Assembly (NCBI GenBank): GCA_031284295.1
Contig: JAITAE010000162.1
Span: 1-6,274 of the forward strand
Direction of reading: 5' to 3'
DNA length: 6,274 bases
Origin: Spirochaetaceae bacterium
GTDB taxonomy: Bacteria > Spirochaetota > Spirochaetia > Treponematales > Breznakiellaceae
Shown here: piece by piece, positions 1 to 6,108 of the stretch
Layout: each line of letters begins with the position of its first letter
Position numbering within the stretch: the first letter of the stretch is position 1
Position numbers and translations under genes: made by a program
Notes under the pieces: generated by a model
Databases searched by the model: none
What the model saw: the letters and a program-made list of their open reading frames with translations, nothing else
What the model was told of the DNA's origin: nothing

Positions 1-176
1 GCGGTAAGAAATATCATCCGGGCATCCACAGGAGCGTCCAGGGTGGTTTTCAGCATATCCGTACATTCAAGCATAAGTTTTGAGAATTCCGGCGTTCGGA
101 AATATTGCGACTGGGCTCCTGCTACAGCAATCGTTTCGGGATCCATCGTGATAGGTCCGGGTGTAAACAATTTCAT
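1..176 (-). CDS. Class V PLP aminotransferase (PhnW-like), N-terminal part, runs off the left edge
   Basis: Only the first 58 or so residues are in the window. They begin MKLFTPGPITMDPETI and include YFRTPEFSKLML, then end near RMIFLTA. The early TPGP motif and the FRTPEFS block are typical of class V (fold type I) aminotransferases of the alanine-glyoxylate / 2-aminoethylphosphonate-pyruvate group; the catalytic lysine would lie outside the window. The start is the ATG at 176-174. It overlaps the TGA of the upstream gene as ATGA and has an AAGGAGG ribosome site (194-188) 11 bases upstream, so translational coupling is likely. Next to a nucleotidyltransferase-transaminase fusion, a role in phosphonate or amino-sugar metabolism is likely, but the substrate cannot be read from this fragment. 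A serine- or alanine-glyoxylate aminotransferase is the main alternative. Confidence 0.8.
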   Translation of the reverse strand, partial: MKLFTPGPITMDPETIAVAGAQSQYFRTPEFSKLMLECTDMLKTTLDAPVDARMIFLT

Positions 177-2056
177 AGACTAAGCCGCCTCCTTCGCCAG
201 TTCTGGCGCGGAAAAGCAGCGTAATACAGGAAAATGCCTACATGCTGTATTCCGGGGGGGGGGGGGGATAAAACGGAGATTAGCCGGTCGTTGTCTTCTC
301 GTCCGCGTATCGCGAGCCTGATATACGAAGCGTCCGGAATGCCTTTTTTGCCGCTTAAATCTTTTATAAAAATGTTATGAACGGAAAGAAGTTTTTCCGC
401 CAAAACACGCGCGCTTGAGCCGTTTATTATTTTGCATAAAAAATAGTTCGCCTGAGACGGAAACACTTTTATAAGGCCGGTTTCTTCGAGCGCCGCCCTG
501 AAGCGGCGGCGCTCGGCGGCTATTTTTTTGCACGAAGCGGCATAATCTTTTTGATACTTGCCGATGATCTGCAAAAAATATTCGGCAAACGAATTGATAT
601 TCCATATCGGGATGTTTTTGCGCGCGGACGCAATCAGCGCCCTGTCGCCGGACGCTAACACGCCGAGCCGTAATCCGGGTATGCCGTAACTTTTGCTTAA
701 ACTTTTAATCACGACAAGAGCGGGATACCTGTCCAGTACCTCCTGTATTAAAAGCGATTTATCTTCTTCAGCGTCGCAAAAGTCTATAAACGATTCGTCA
801 AGAATCAGCGTTTTGCCTTTCCGCGTAAAATATTCCGCAAGATCGAGAACGTCTTTTTTGTTTATATAGTGGCCGCTTGGATTGTCAGGATTGATTAAAA
901 CAAGCGCGTTACATTCGGCGGAAAAGCGCGTTAAATCGTCTTTTGTATAGTTAAAATCTTTAGGTGTAAAAGAAACTATTTGTTTGCCGCAAAACCTTTC
1001 AGCGTACTCGTTGAATGTTGGATAAATAATGCCTACAGGACCGTCCACGGCAGGGGCAAGGGCGCGTATCAATTCCGCCGCGCCGTTCCCCGTTAAAACG
1101 CGGTCTTCCTCCAAACCAAAAAGTTTGGAGGAAAGCAGATTCTGCGTGTCCAGTCCAGACGGATACCGCGTAAGCAATTCCGTAAAAAACGCCTTCATCT
1201 CGCTTATGGCCCGGTCGCACGGAAAATACGGATTCACAAGGTAACAGTAGTCGAGCAGTGCCGGATAACGCCAATACCCGCCGTAACTTGCCTGCATCCG
1301 TGAAAGGAGGCCGTCCGCTCCGGGCGCGAATATTGTTTCGGCAACCGCCTTGTCCTGCACATCGTCAATCTCGTACCATTTTTGATCTGTAAGCACAAAG
1401 GCTTTAAGCTCATTTTTATCCAAAGCCGCAATTACCCGCAAAACCTGCTCGTAGTATTCGTTATCGCCCATGGATTTAATGTACGCCTCAAGAAACGGGA
1501 TGTATGTATTTTGCGAGAATTCGCGCGAGAATTTGTAAATGTTTACTGTTTTGTAATAAAAATCTTTTTCGTCAAAATTAAATAATTTTTTTGGGATAAA
1601 TGATACAATATTGTTGTCATCATCGATTCTGGCGACCGTCCCATCCATCCACGATTCGAAATGAGCGACAGCCGCGATTGTAGGATGTTCGGAAGCTATC
1701 ATTTGAGTAATAATATTTTCATCAAAAATTATATCGCTTTCCAGCAGAAGCGTATCATCTTTTGTCAGATACTCTCTTGCCAGATACAGGGAATAAATAT
1801 TGTTTGTTTTGTCGTAAATATCATTCACGGCATATTCTATCGAAATGTTTTTGTATTTATTTCCAAGAAGCCGGATAAGATTTTCTCTTTTATAACCCGC
1901 GACTATAACGCATTTTTGTATGCCGCCGGCGTCGAGCGCGTCCAGAGCTCGTTCTATAAGCGTTTTTCCATTTATCGAAAGCATACATTTTGTGTTATCA
2001 GCGGTATATCGCCCCAGACGGTTTCCCATGCCCGCCGCGAGTATCAAAGCCTGCAT
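173..2056 (-). CDS. Bifunctional nucleotidyltransferase / class I-II aminotransferase, probable phosphonate cytidylyltransferase-AEP transaminase (PntC-AEPT-like)
   Basis: This is a two-domain protein of 627 residues. Residues 1-245 form a LicC-like nucleotidyltransferase: LAAGMGNRL at 6-14, K23 in TKCML, an acidic LLLESD ending at D108, and WYEIDD with D231/D232 as probable metal ligands. Residues about 255-597 form a HisC-like fold type I aminotransferase: NPDNPSG at 389-395, D420 in ILDES, the probable PLP lysine K455 in SLSKSYG, R463 in GLRLG and the substrate arginine R580 in YIRLAIRG. The same domain order is known in Treponema denticola PntC-AEPT, which forms AEP and activates it as CMP-AEP; that function is inferred here. 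The alternative is a phosphocholine cytidylyltransferase fused to a HisC-like enzyme. The start is supported by AGGAG five bases upstream. The tail after residue 597 is encoded through a 14-C tract and is odd, with four prolines and an arginine-rich end (RQNWRRRRLSL). The last four bases overlap the next gene. Confidence 0.85.
   Translation of the reverse strand: MQALILAAGMGNRLGRYTADNTKCMLSINGKTLIERALDALDAGGIQKCVIVAGYKRENLIRLLGNKYKNISIEYAVNDIYDKTNNIYSLYLAREYLTKDDTLLLESDIIFDENIITQMIASEHPTIAAVAHFESWMDGTVARIDDDNNIVSFIPKKLFNFDEKDFYYKTVNIYKFSREFSQNTYIPFLEAYIKSMGDNEYYEQVLRVIAALDKNELKAFVLTDQKWYEIDDVQDKAVAETIFAPGADGLLSRMQASYGGYWRYPALLDYCYLVNPYFPCDRAISEMKAFFTELLTRYPSGLDTQNLLSSKLFGLEEDRVLTGNGAAELIRALAPAVDGPVGIIYPTFNEYAERFCGKQIVSFTPKDFNYTKDDLTRFSAECNALVLINPDNPSGHYINKKDVLDLAEYFTRKGKTLILDESFIDFCDAEEDKSLLIQEVLDRYPALVVIKSLSKSYGIPGLRLGVLASGDRALIASARKNIPIWNINSFAEYFLQIIGKYQKDYAASCKKIAAERRRFRAALEETGLIKVFPSQANYFLCKIINGSSARVLAEKLLSVHNIFIKDLSGKKGIPDASYIRLAIRGREDNDRLISVLSPPPPGIQHVGIFLYYAAFPRQNWRRRRLSL
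254..267. repeat. 14-base G homopolymer (C14 on the coding strand) inside the fusion gene
   Basis: Fourteen consecutive G bases on the plus strand encode most of Ser597-Pro601 of the minus-strand fusion enzyme, directly after the last helix of the aminotransferase fold. As written, the frame runs on to a TGA at 175-173, giving 627 residues. With 13 C, the protein would end PPPPEYSM at a TAG at 240-238, giving 605 residues. With 15 C, it would gain a different 24-residue tail ending ELAKEAA, with a TAG at 182-180, giving 625 residues. All three versions keep the catalytic residues. Tracts of this length slip readily in replication and are also prone to sequencing error. Confidence 0.95.
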
Positions 2057-2074
2057 TTATTCTCCTGAAGGTAC

Positions 2075-2104
2075 ATTTTGAACCGCATACGGTCCGCCTG
2101 TCAA
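2075..2104 (-). promoter_or_regulatory. Probable sigma70-type promoter of the phosphonate genes
   Basis: A perfect TTGACA (2104-2099) is followed after 18 bases by CAAAAT (2080-2075), four of six matches to TATAAT. Transcription would begin near 2068, leaving a leader of about a dozen bases that carries the AGGAG ribosome site (2066-2062) of the fusion gene. The -35 box overlaps the recQ stop codon. Because the gap to recQ is only 44 bases, read-through from recQ is also possible. Confidence 0.5.
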
Positions 2105-3927
2105 GAGGACGCGTTCTCCGCAATATATTCACATACGACGCGGATAAAGGGCTCGCAGTATTTTTCGGCCTTTACCGCCCCGACACCGGGAATTTCAAGG
2201 AAAGCCGCCTTTGTCCGCGGCAGCTTGCGGCACATAGCGTTCAGCGTCGCGTCGGCAAAAATTATGTAGGCGGGAACACGCGCCGCGGCGGCAAGTTCGG
2301 CGCGCAGGGCCTTGAGCTTCGTGAACAACGCCGCCTCCGCCGGCGCGGCGGCGGTGGAGGCGACTGTCTTTAAAGCGGCCTCTTCTTTGGGCAGCATCAT
2401 GTCAAGCGGTTTTTTTTCAAAGATAACCGCGCCTGATTTCTCAGTTTCTATCAGTAACGGGTAATCGCCGCCGCTTAGCGCCAGGTAACCGTTCAGCACA
2501 AGAAAATCTATCACGCCGCGTATCGCCGGCTCAGACGTATCTTTCATTATTCCCCAGACACTCAAACCGTCAAGCTTTTCGTTTATGATTTTTGCGCTTC
2601 TGCTGCCGCGCAGAATCTGGATAATCATCATTTTGCCTAAACGCCTGCCGCGCTGTTTAAGCCGGTAAACGCATGAAATAATCTTTTGCGCCTCTATCGT
2701 AATGTCAACGCTTTCAAATTGCGTCATGCAGTTTGAACAGGCGCCGCAGTAATTGGGCGGGCTTTCTCCAAAGTACGCAAGCAGCCGCCCGCGCAGGCAG
2801 TCAGTCCCGGTAGCGTAAAACGTCATCCGCTTTAGCAGTTCCAGGTTGTACTCCTTTAACTCTGCCGAACCGCTCTCTTCAACGCTTTTTTCGATCAAGA
2901 ATTCGTTTGTTTTTACATCCTCGTAACTGTAAAGCAGGATACATTCCGCGCTGCCGCCGTCACGTCCGGCCCGTCCGGCCTCCTGGTAATAGCTTTCAAT
3001 ATTCTTCGGCATATTGTAATGGATCACAAACGATACATTCGACTTATCTATCCCCATGCCGAAAGCGTTTGTCGCGATCATGATTGGTTTGCGGTCATAA
3101 ATAAAATCATCCTGGTTCTCGCGCCGTTCATCGGGACTGAGCCCGGCGTGATAGCGCGTCGCGGCAATTCCGTTTGCGGTAAGTTCTTCGCAAACATCCT
3201 CGACATAACGCCGCGTCAAACAGTACACGATGCCGCTGCGGTTTTTCAGCCGCGCAAGATGTTTTTTCAACGAGCGCATCTTGTTATCAGGCTTTTCAAT
3301 GGCAAAGTACAGGTTTGGACGGTCAAAACCTGTTGTAATGCAAAATGGGTTTTCGAGGGACAGCGCGGCCTCTATATCCGCCTTTACACGTTCCGTAGCC
3401 GTCGCTGTGAATGTCGCGACAACAGGACGCCTGGGCAGGCTCCTTATAAACGGCGCGATCCGCATATAGCTTGTACGGAAATCGTGCCCCCAGTGCGATA
3501 CGCAATGCGCCTCGTCTATCACGACCAGCGAAACATCCAGCCCCTCAAGCCATGAACACGCCCCGTCTTCCCGCGAAAGCCGCTCCGGCGCTATGTAAAT
3601 TATTTTGTACCCGCCGGCGGCAGCGCGCCGCCTGGTCCGCAGATACTCATCGTAAGAAAGCGAACTGTTTATGAACGCCGCCGCCACATCACTTTCACAG
3701 AGCGCCTGCACCTGGTCCTTCATCAGCGAAATCAACGGCGATACGATTATAGAAACGCCGTCCATAAGCAGGGCGGGAATCTGATAGCACAGCGATTTCC
3801 CGGCGCCGGTGGGCATCACGACAAGCGCGTCGCGCCCGCTGAGCAGCGCGTCGATCACTTCTTCCTGACCCAGCCTGAACGCGTCGTACCCAAAAACACT
3901 TTTCAGCGTCGAATATTTATCCGGCAT
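2101..3927 (-). CDS. recQ: ATP-dependent DNA helicase RecQ
   Basis: This is a 3'-5' superfamily 2 DNA helicase acting in recombination and fork repair. It has 608 residues, the usual length for bacterial RecQ. Motif 0 lies near 13-24, Walker A is MPTGAGKS at 38-45 (K44), and motif Ia is SPLISLMKDQ. The DEAH box is at 138-141, followed by the RecQ aromatic-rich loop (SHWGHDFR), and motif III is TFTATAT. Motifs V and VI run from ATNAFGMGIDK to QEAGRAGRDG (315-324). Four zinc cysteines are at C377, C394, C397 and C400, then an RQC winged helix (about 405-510) and a C-terminal HRDC domain (about 533-608). The frame is open to an ATG at 4056, but that extension would translate through a terminator hairpin and is low-complexity, so I start at 3927, where the family homology begins. 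No ribosome site precedes this ATG, and a promoter lies immediately upstream. Confidence 0.97.
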   Translation of the reverse strand: MPDKYSTLKSVFGYDAFRLGQEEVIDALLSGRDALVVMPTGAGKSLCYQIPALLMDGVSIIVSPLISLMKDQVQALCESDVAAAFINSSLSYDEYLRTRRRAAAGGYKIIYIAPERLSREDGACSWLEGLDVSLVVIDEAHCVSHWGHDFRTSYMRIAPFIRSLPRRPVVATFTATATERVKADIEAALSLENPFCITTGFDRPNLYFAIEKPDNKMRSLKKHLARLKNRSGIVYCLTRRYVEDVCEELTANGIAATRYHAGLSPDERRENQDDFIYDRKPIMIATNAFGMGIDKSNVSFVIHYNMPKNIESYYQEAGRAGRDGGSAECILLYSYEDVKTNEFLIEKSVEESGSAELKEYNLELLKRMTFYATGTDCLRGRLLAYFGESPPNYCGACSNCMTQFESVDITIEAQKIISCVYRLKQRGRRLGKMMIIQILRGSRSAKIINEKLDGLSVWGIMKDTSEPAIRGVIDFLVLNGYLALSGGDYPLLIETEKSGAVIFEKKPLDMMLPKEEAALKTVASTAAAPAEAALFTKLKALRAELAAAARVPAYIIFADATLNAMCRKLPRTKAAFLEIPGVGAVKAEKYCEPFIRVVCEYIAENASS

Positions 3928-3933
3928 GGCGCT

Positions 3934-3963
3934 ATTATATTGCGCGGGCGCGGGATGGTTCAA
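3934..3963 (-). promoter_or_regulatory. Strong sigma70-type promoter of recQ
   Basis: TTGAAC (3963-3958) and a perfect TATAAT (3939-3934) are separated by 18 bases. The -10 box ends only six bases before the recQ ATG at 3927. Transcription should therefore start at, or within a base or two of, the start codon, which predicts a leaderless message. This fits the absence of a Shine-Dalgarno sequence before that ATG. Confidence 0.6.
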
Positions 3964-4005
3964 CCGTAATGCCGCGCCGAAACCGTGGCGTCCGGTGAAA
4001 CGGAC

Positions 4006-4033
4006 AAAAAAAGGGCCGGCTTTCGCCGGCCCT
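4006..4033 (-). terminator. Strong intrinsic terminator upstream of recQ
   Basis: Read on the minus strand, a 9-bp perfect stem (AGGGCCGGC paired with GCCGGCCCT) closed by a GAAA tetraloop is followed by seven T bases. The plus strand has no T run after the hairpin, so it works only leftward. It separates recQ from everything to the right. No protein gene ends close to it; the nearest intact one stops at 4790. Confidence 0.85.
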
Positions 4034-4084
4034 GCCCTTGAGGCAACCGAAGGCATAGTGATTTGGGAGGGGAACTATACCTCC
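4006..4084 (-). ncRNA. Candidate short non-coding RNA ending at the terminator
   Basis: A weak promoter (TTAAGC at 4116-4111, 17 bases, TAGAAT at 4093-4088) would start a transcript near 4081. The predicted RNA of about 75 bases would hold a GGAGG/CCTCC hairpin (4084-4080 with 4070-4066), a second imperfect hairpin built on TGCCT and AGGGCA, and the strong terminator. I recognise no known RNA family. The element could equally be the leftover end of a lost gene. Confidence 0.25.
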
Positions 4085-4140
4085 GATATTCTATTTTCGG
4101 AACTTTTGCCGCTTAACTTGAATGTTTTTTGCTAAGCCCA

Positions 4141-4235
4141 CCCGCCAGCGGGTTTAAAGTCCGCTCCGCGCCCACCAGTGGGTTTAAAGTCCGCTACGCG
4201 GTAGCATACCCCAGCGGCTTTAAAGTCCGCGGGTA
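4141..4235. repeat. Three copies of a palindromic intergenic repeat (core CAGCGGGTTTAAAGTCCGC)
   Basis: Two adjacent 30-base units (4141-4170 and 4171-4200) match at 27 of 30 positions. A third copy of the 19-base core at 4212-4230 differs from the first at one position. Each core can fold, with AGCGG or GCGG pairing with CCGCT or CCGC around a TTTAAA-containing loop. The third copy has an extended outer stem (TACCC with GGGTA). The layout resembles REP-type elements. No coding sense was found. Confidence 0.75.
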
Positions 4236-4349
4236 CGTCAGTTGTTGTCCCTGCGATTTACCAGGTTCACAATGATTCTTGATATGAAGGGGGGCGCTAT
4301 TTCCATACCGCCTTCGGCACATAGGGGCCTCATCGACGCGCACCCCTAC

Positions 4350-4369
4350 GGGCGCACACGGTTGCGCCC
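4350..4369. repeat. GC-rich hairpin (GGGCGCA, six-base loop, TGCGCCC)
   Basis: A perfect 7-bp inverted repeat with loop CACGGT lies within a C/G-rich stretch (about 4338-4378) flanked by CCCCTAC and TACCCCCC. There is no T run on either side, so it is not an intrinsic terminator. It could be a dispersed intergenic repeat; one copy alone cannot show that. Confidence 0.5.
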
Positions 4370-4419
4370 TACCCCCCAATCCGCCGCTGAAGGCAGCCCG
4401 GACCATTTTCCTCTGGACG

Positions 4420-4619
4420 CTGAATCGTTTTTCAGCCGCGGCGGTCTTTCGCAGGAGATGCTGCGCCGCTTTTCTCATCACATTCAGATTTTCCAACGCC
4501 CGATTACTGATGTAATAGCGGCTGTAAGCCGTGGGTTTCCCCTTTTCCTTGAGAAAACCGTAAAAACCGCCCTTGCTCTCATAACAACCTCTCGTTGCGG
4601 GAAAATTCGGATATTGCTG
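4420..4619 (-). pseudogene. Possible remnant of an IS1182-like transposase
   Basis: The minus-strand frame from 4619, just after an in-frame TGA at 4622-4620, reads GCYESKGGFYGFLKEKGK and then TAYSRYYIS. From memory this resembles the transposase segment of the form AGYES-ENY-FLEEKGQTAYIKP in IS1182-type elements. There is no proper start and nothing recognisable as transposase upstream. The frame stays open to 4194 but dissolves into repeat sequence. No terminal inverted repeats were seen. The similarity is by eye and could be chance. Confidence 0.3.
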
Positions 4620-4622
4620 TCA

Positions 4623-4789
4623 GAACCGCTATCACCCGCAAACCGTAAAAAACGTATCCCACCGGACTGCTACGCTAAGTCCTTATAGGATAAGAAGTTA
4701 TCATTGGTAGTTTTATTTAGGCAACCTGTATTTTGGTAGGTAGAGCATACAGACCTGTTAAACACCGTTTTTTCTGCTACGTTAGCCTG
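4623..4789. other. Intergenic stretch after the pyruvyl transferase gene, no gene seen
   Basis: This completes the roughly 860-base gap between the pyruvyl transferase gene and recQ. It is AT-rich and holds two small inverted repeats: GATAA/TTATC (4689-4702) and CTGTAT/ATACAG with a 15-base loop (4726-4752). Neither is followed by a clear T run on the minus strand, so no terminator for the gene ending at 4790 is evident. Confidence 0.5.
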
Positions 4790-5842
4790 TTATGTATTCA
4801 GTCCAATAAATTCAACGCATCTTCTTTCCAGTTCTTCTCTTAGTTTCAAAAAATCTTTCTTGTTATCTATTTTCGTATTAAAACCTATTTTACCGGCTTT
4901 TGATAACAAATCATCTTCTGTTTCAAATCCGTTGCTACTTAATTCAAACACCCTCAACAATTCCAATAATCCGTCAAAACGCCCGCCGCTCAATCCTTCG
5001 CTGTTTATAAATATAACCGGCGTCCCCATGCCAAGGCAAGGCAACGCGCAATGAAGCCTGCTCGTTACAACCAGCTTTGCGGACGCATACTTTTTTAACA
5101 AACTTTCCGCGTATTCAAAACACTCCCGATCGCTCTCCAGTGTCTCCCGGTCAATGCTATGTTTTATATACTCGGCTTTTATCAAAACATCTTTTTCAAA
5201 AATACCGCTATAAAGACAATAAAATAAACATGCCCTTGCAAACGAATAGATAATATTCCTTCTGCTTTTCTTGTTTTTACGGTAAATCCTTAAAACAGAC
5301 GAAAAATGCTTCGCTATCTTGGGAATACATTTTAACAAATATTTTATTTTCTCCTCCCGGCACCCTATAACCGGCACATCAACAAAATAAATATTGCCGG
5401 TTTTTACATTTGTTCCATACTTCCTTCCTAGGGTTAAAGTCAAGCAACCTGAAAAATAGGCGTTAATCCCGTATTTGCCTAAAAGTTTTGCCGTCCCGTA
5501 ATCCCGGCATCCTATAGGTTCATGATTCTTTAGATACTTAATTCCAGCCGGTGATAACATTCTCAGCGCCGCATACTCATACCTGGTAATATGAAACGAA
5601 ATAAATAATGGCATAAGAACATCGCTTGGCGGCCAATTATCGGGCGAATGCATAAACCAGCCGTTAAGAATAATTCTTATTGGTTCCGGCATATTATAAT
5701 TATCAAGTCCTTCCCTTTCCAAATAATAATCTACTTTTTCCAAGAAAGTAGACGCGGCGATTGACTGGATATAATCACCAACATTTATCTCTCCGTCAAA
5801 GTCTTTACGGTAAGTCATTACACCGAATTTGTATTTTCCCAT
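4790..5842 (-). CDS. Polysaccharide pyruvyl transferase family protein
   Basis: The protein has 350 residues, in the usual range for this family (CsaB/WcaK-like), whose members add ketal pyruvate or act as related transferases on surface polysaccharides. The early block NVGDYIQSIAA (20-30), ILNGWF (58-63), IGCRDYGTAKLLGKYGI (110-126) and the C-terminal block VVTSRLHCALPCLGMGTPVIF (258-278, with R262 and H264) are the family hallmarks. No signal peptide or membrane helix is evident, so a cytoplasmic enzyme is likely. The gene starts 24 bases after the small lipoprotein gene, with a modest AGGCGG site five bases before ATG, which suggests co-transcription. Its base composition is clearly more AT-rich than recQ: sampled 60-base lines are about 30-48% G+C against about 57%. 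That is typical of horizontally exchanged surface-glycan genes. The acceptor glycan is unknown. Confidence 0.87.
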   Translation of the reverse strand: MGKYKFGVMTYRKDFDGEINVGDYIQSIAASTFLEKVDYYLEREGLDNYNMPEPIRIILNGWFMHSPDNWPPSDVLMPLFISFHITRYEYAALRMLSPAGIKYLKNHEPIGCRDYGTAKLLGKYGINAYFSGCLTLTLGRKYGTNVKTGNIYFVDVPVIGCREEKIKYLLKCIPKIAKHFSSVLRIYRKNKKSRRNIIYSFARACLFYCLYSGIFEKDVLIKAEYIKHSIDRETLESDRECFEYAESLLKKYASAKLVVTSRLHCALPCLGMGTPVIFINSEGLSGGRFDGLLELLRVFELSSNGFETEDDLLSKAGKIGFNTKIDNKKDFLKLREELERRCVEFIGLNT

Positions 5843-5866
5843 AAAAACCGCCTATCCCCGAAACGT

Positions 5867-5992
5867 TTATTTTGCGGCGGCATGGATGCTGCCGCCTGCG
5901 CCGCCGCCTGAATCCTTCTTGCCGCACCCGGCAAGAACCGCGCCGAATGCCAGCGCCAACATTCCCAAAATGTAAAACTTGTTTTTCCTCAT
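5867..5992 (-). CDS. Small 41-residue lipoprotein
   Basis: A short ORF has a textbook lipoprotein signal: MRKNK, a hydrophobic stretch (residues 6-21) and the lipobox LAGC with the lipidated cysteine at position 23. The mature part would be 19 residues, rich in glycine, with CGKKDSGGG and then a tail ending HAAAK. An AAAGGAG ribosome site eight bases upstream strongly supports the ATG at 5992. The CGKKDSGGG linker is like the start of larger substrate-binding lipoproteins, so this may be a remnant cut short after its signal and linker. A genuine mini-lipoprotein comparable in size to entericidins is the alternative; I see no sequence match to them. It precedes the pyruvyl transferase gene by 24 bases. 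Confidence 0.72.
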   Translation of the reverse strand: MRKNKFYILGMLALAFGAVLAGCGKKDSGGGAGGSIHAAAK

Positions 5993-6013
5993 TTGAAAAA
6001 CTCCTTTGCCAAA

Positions 6014-6055
6014 ACAGTTCCCACTGTCCCCGCGCGCGGTCGCGGCATAATGCCG
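6014..6055 (-). promoter_or_regulatory. Two small hairpins in the leader of the lipoprotein gene
   Basis: On the minus strand, CGGCAT/ATGCCG around one base (6055-6043) is followed by ACAGT-GGGA-ACTGT and a short T run (6027-6014), which ends eight bases before the ribosome site. They could form RNA structure or an operator. No clear promoter was found between here and the stop at 6109. Confidence 0.25.
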
Positions 6056-6108
6056 TTCCCGCCGTTAATTTTTTATGTTTAACCGCGCTATGCGGAATAA
6101 CACCAGTG

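Noticed and set aside
3019..3555. 178-residue plus-strand open frame inside recQ
   Set aside because: It is an antisense shadow of a clearly coding helicase region with no independent support.
3928..4056. 43-residue N-terminal extension of RecQ
   Set aside because: It would translate through the terminator hairpin and upstream of the promoter, and RecQ homology starts at the ATG at 3927.
344..4117. Shared 13-mer TTTTGCCGCTTAA near 345-357 and 4105-4117
   Set aside because: One 13-base match in 6 kb is close to what chance gives, and the surroundings do not match.
4141..4235. CRISPR array
   Set aside because: There are only three copies, the first two adjacent without unique spacers, with short palindromic cores and no cas genes nearby.
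4242..4688. 148-residue plus-strand open frame in the intergenic zone
   Set aside because: It covers the GC-rich hairpin and repeat debris, with no ribosome site and no recognisable domain; its amino acid content looks like chance.
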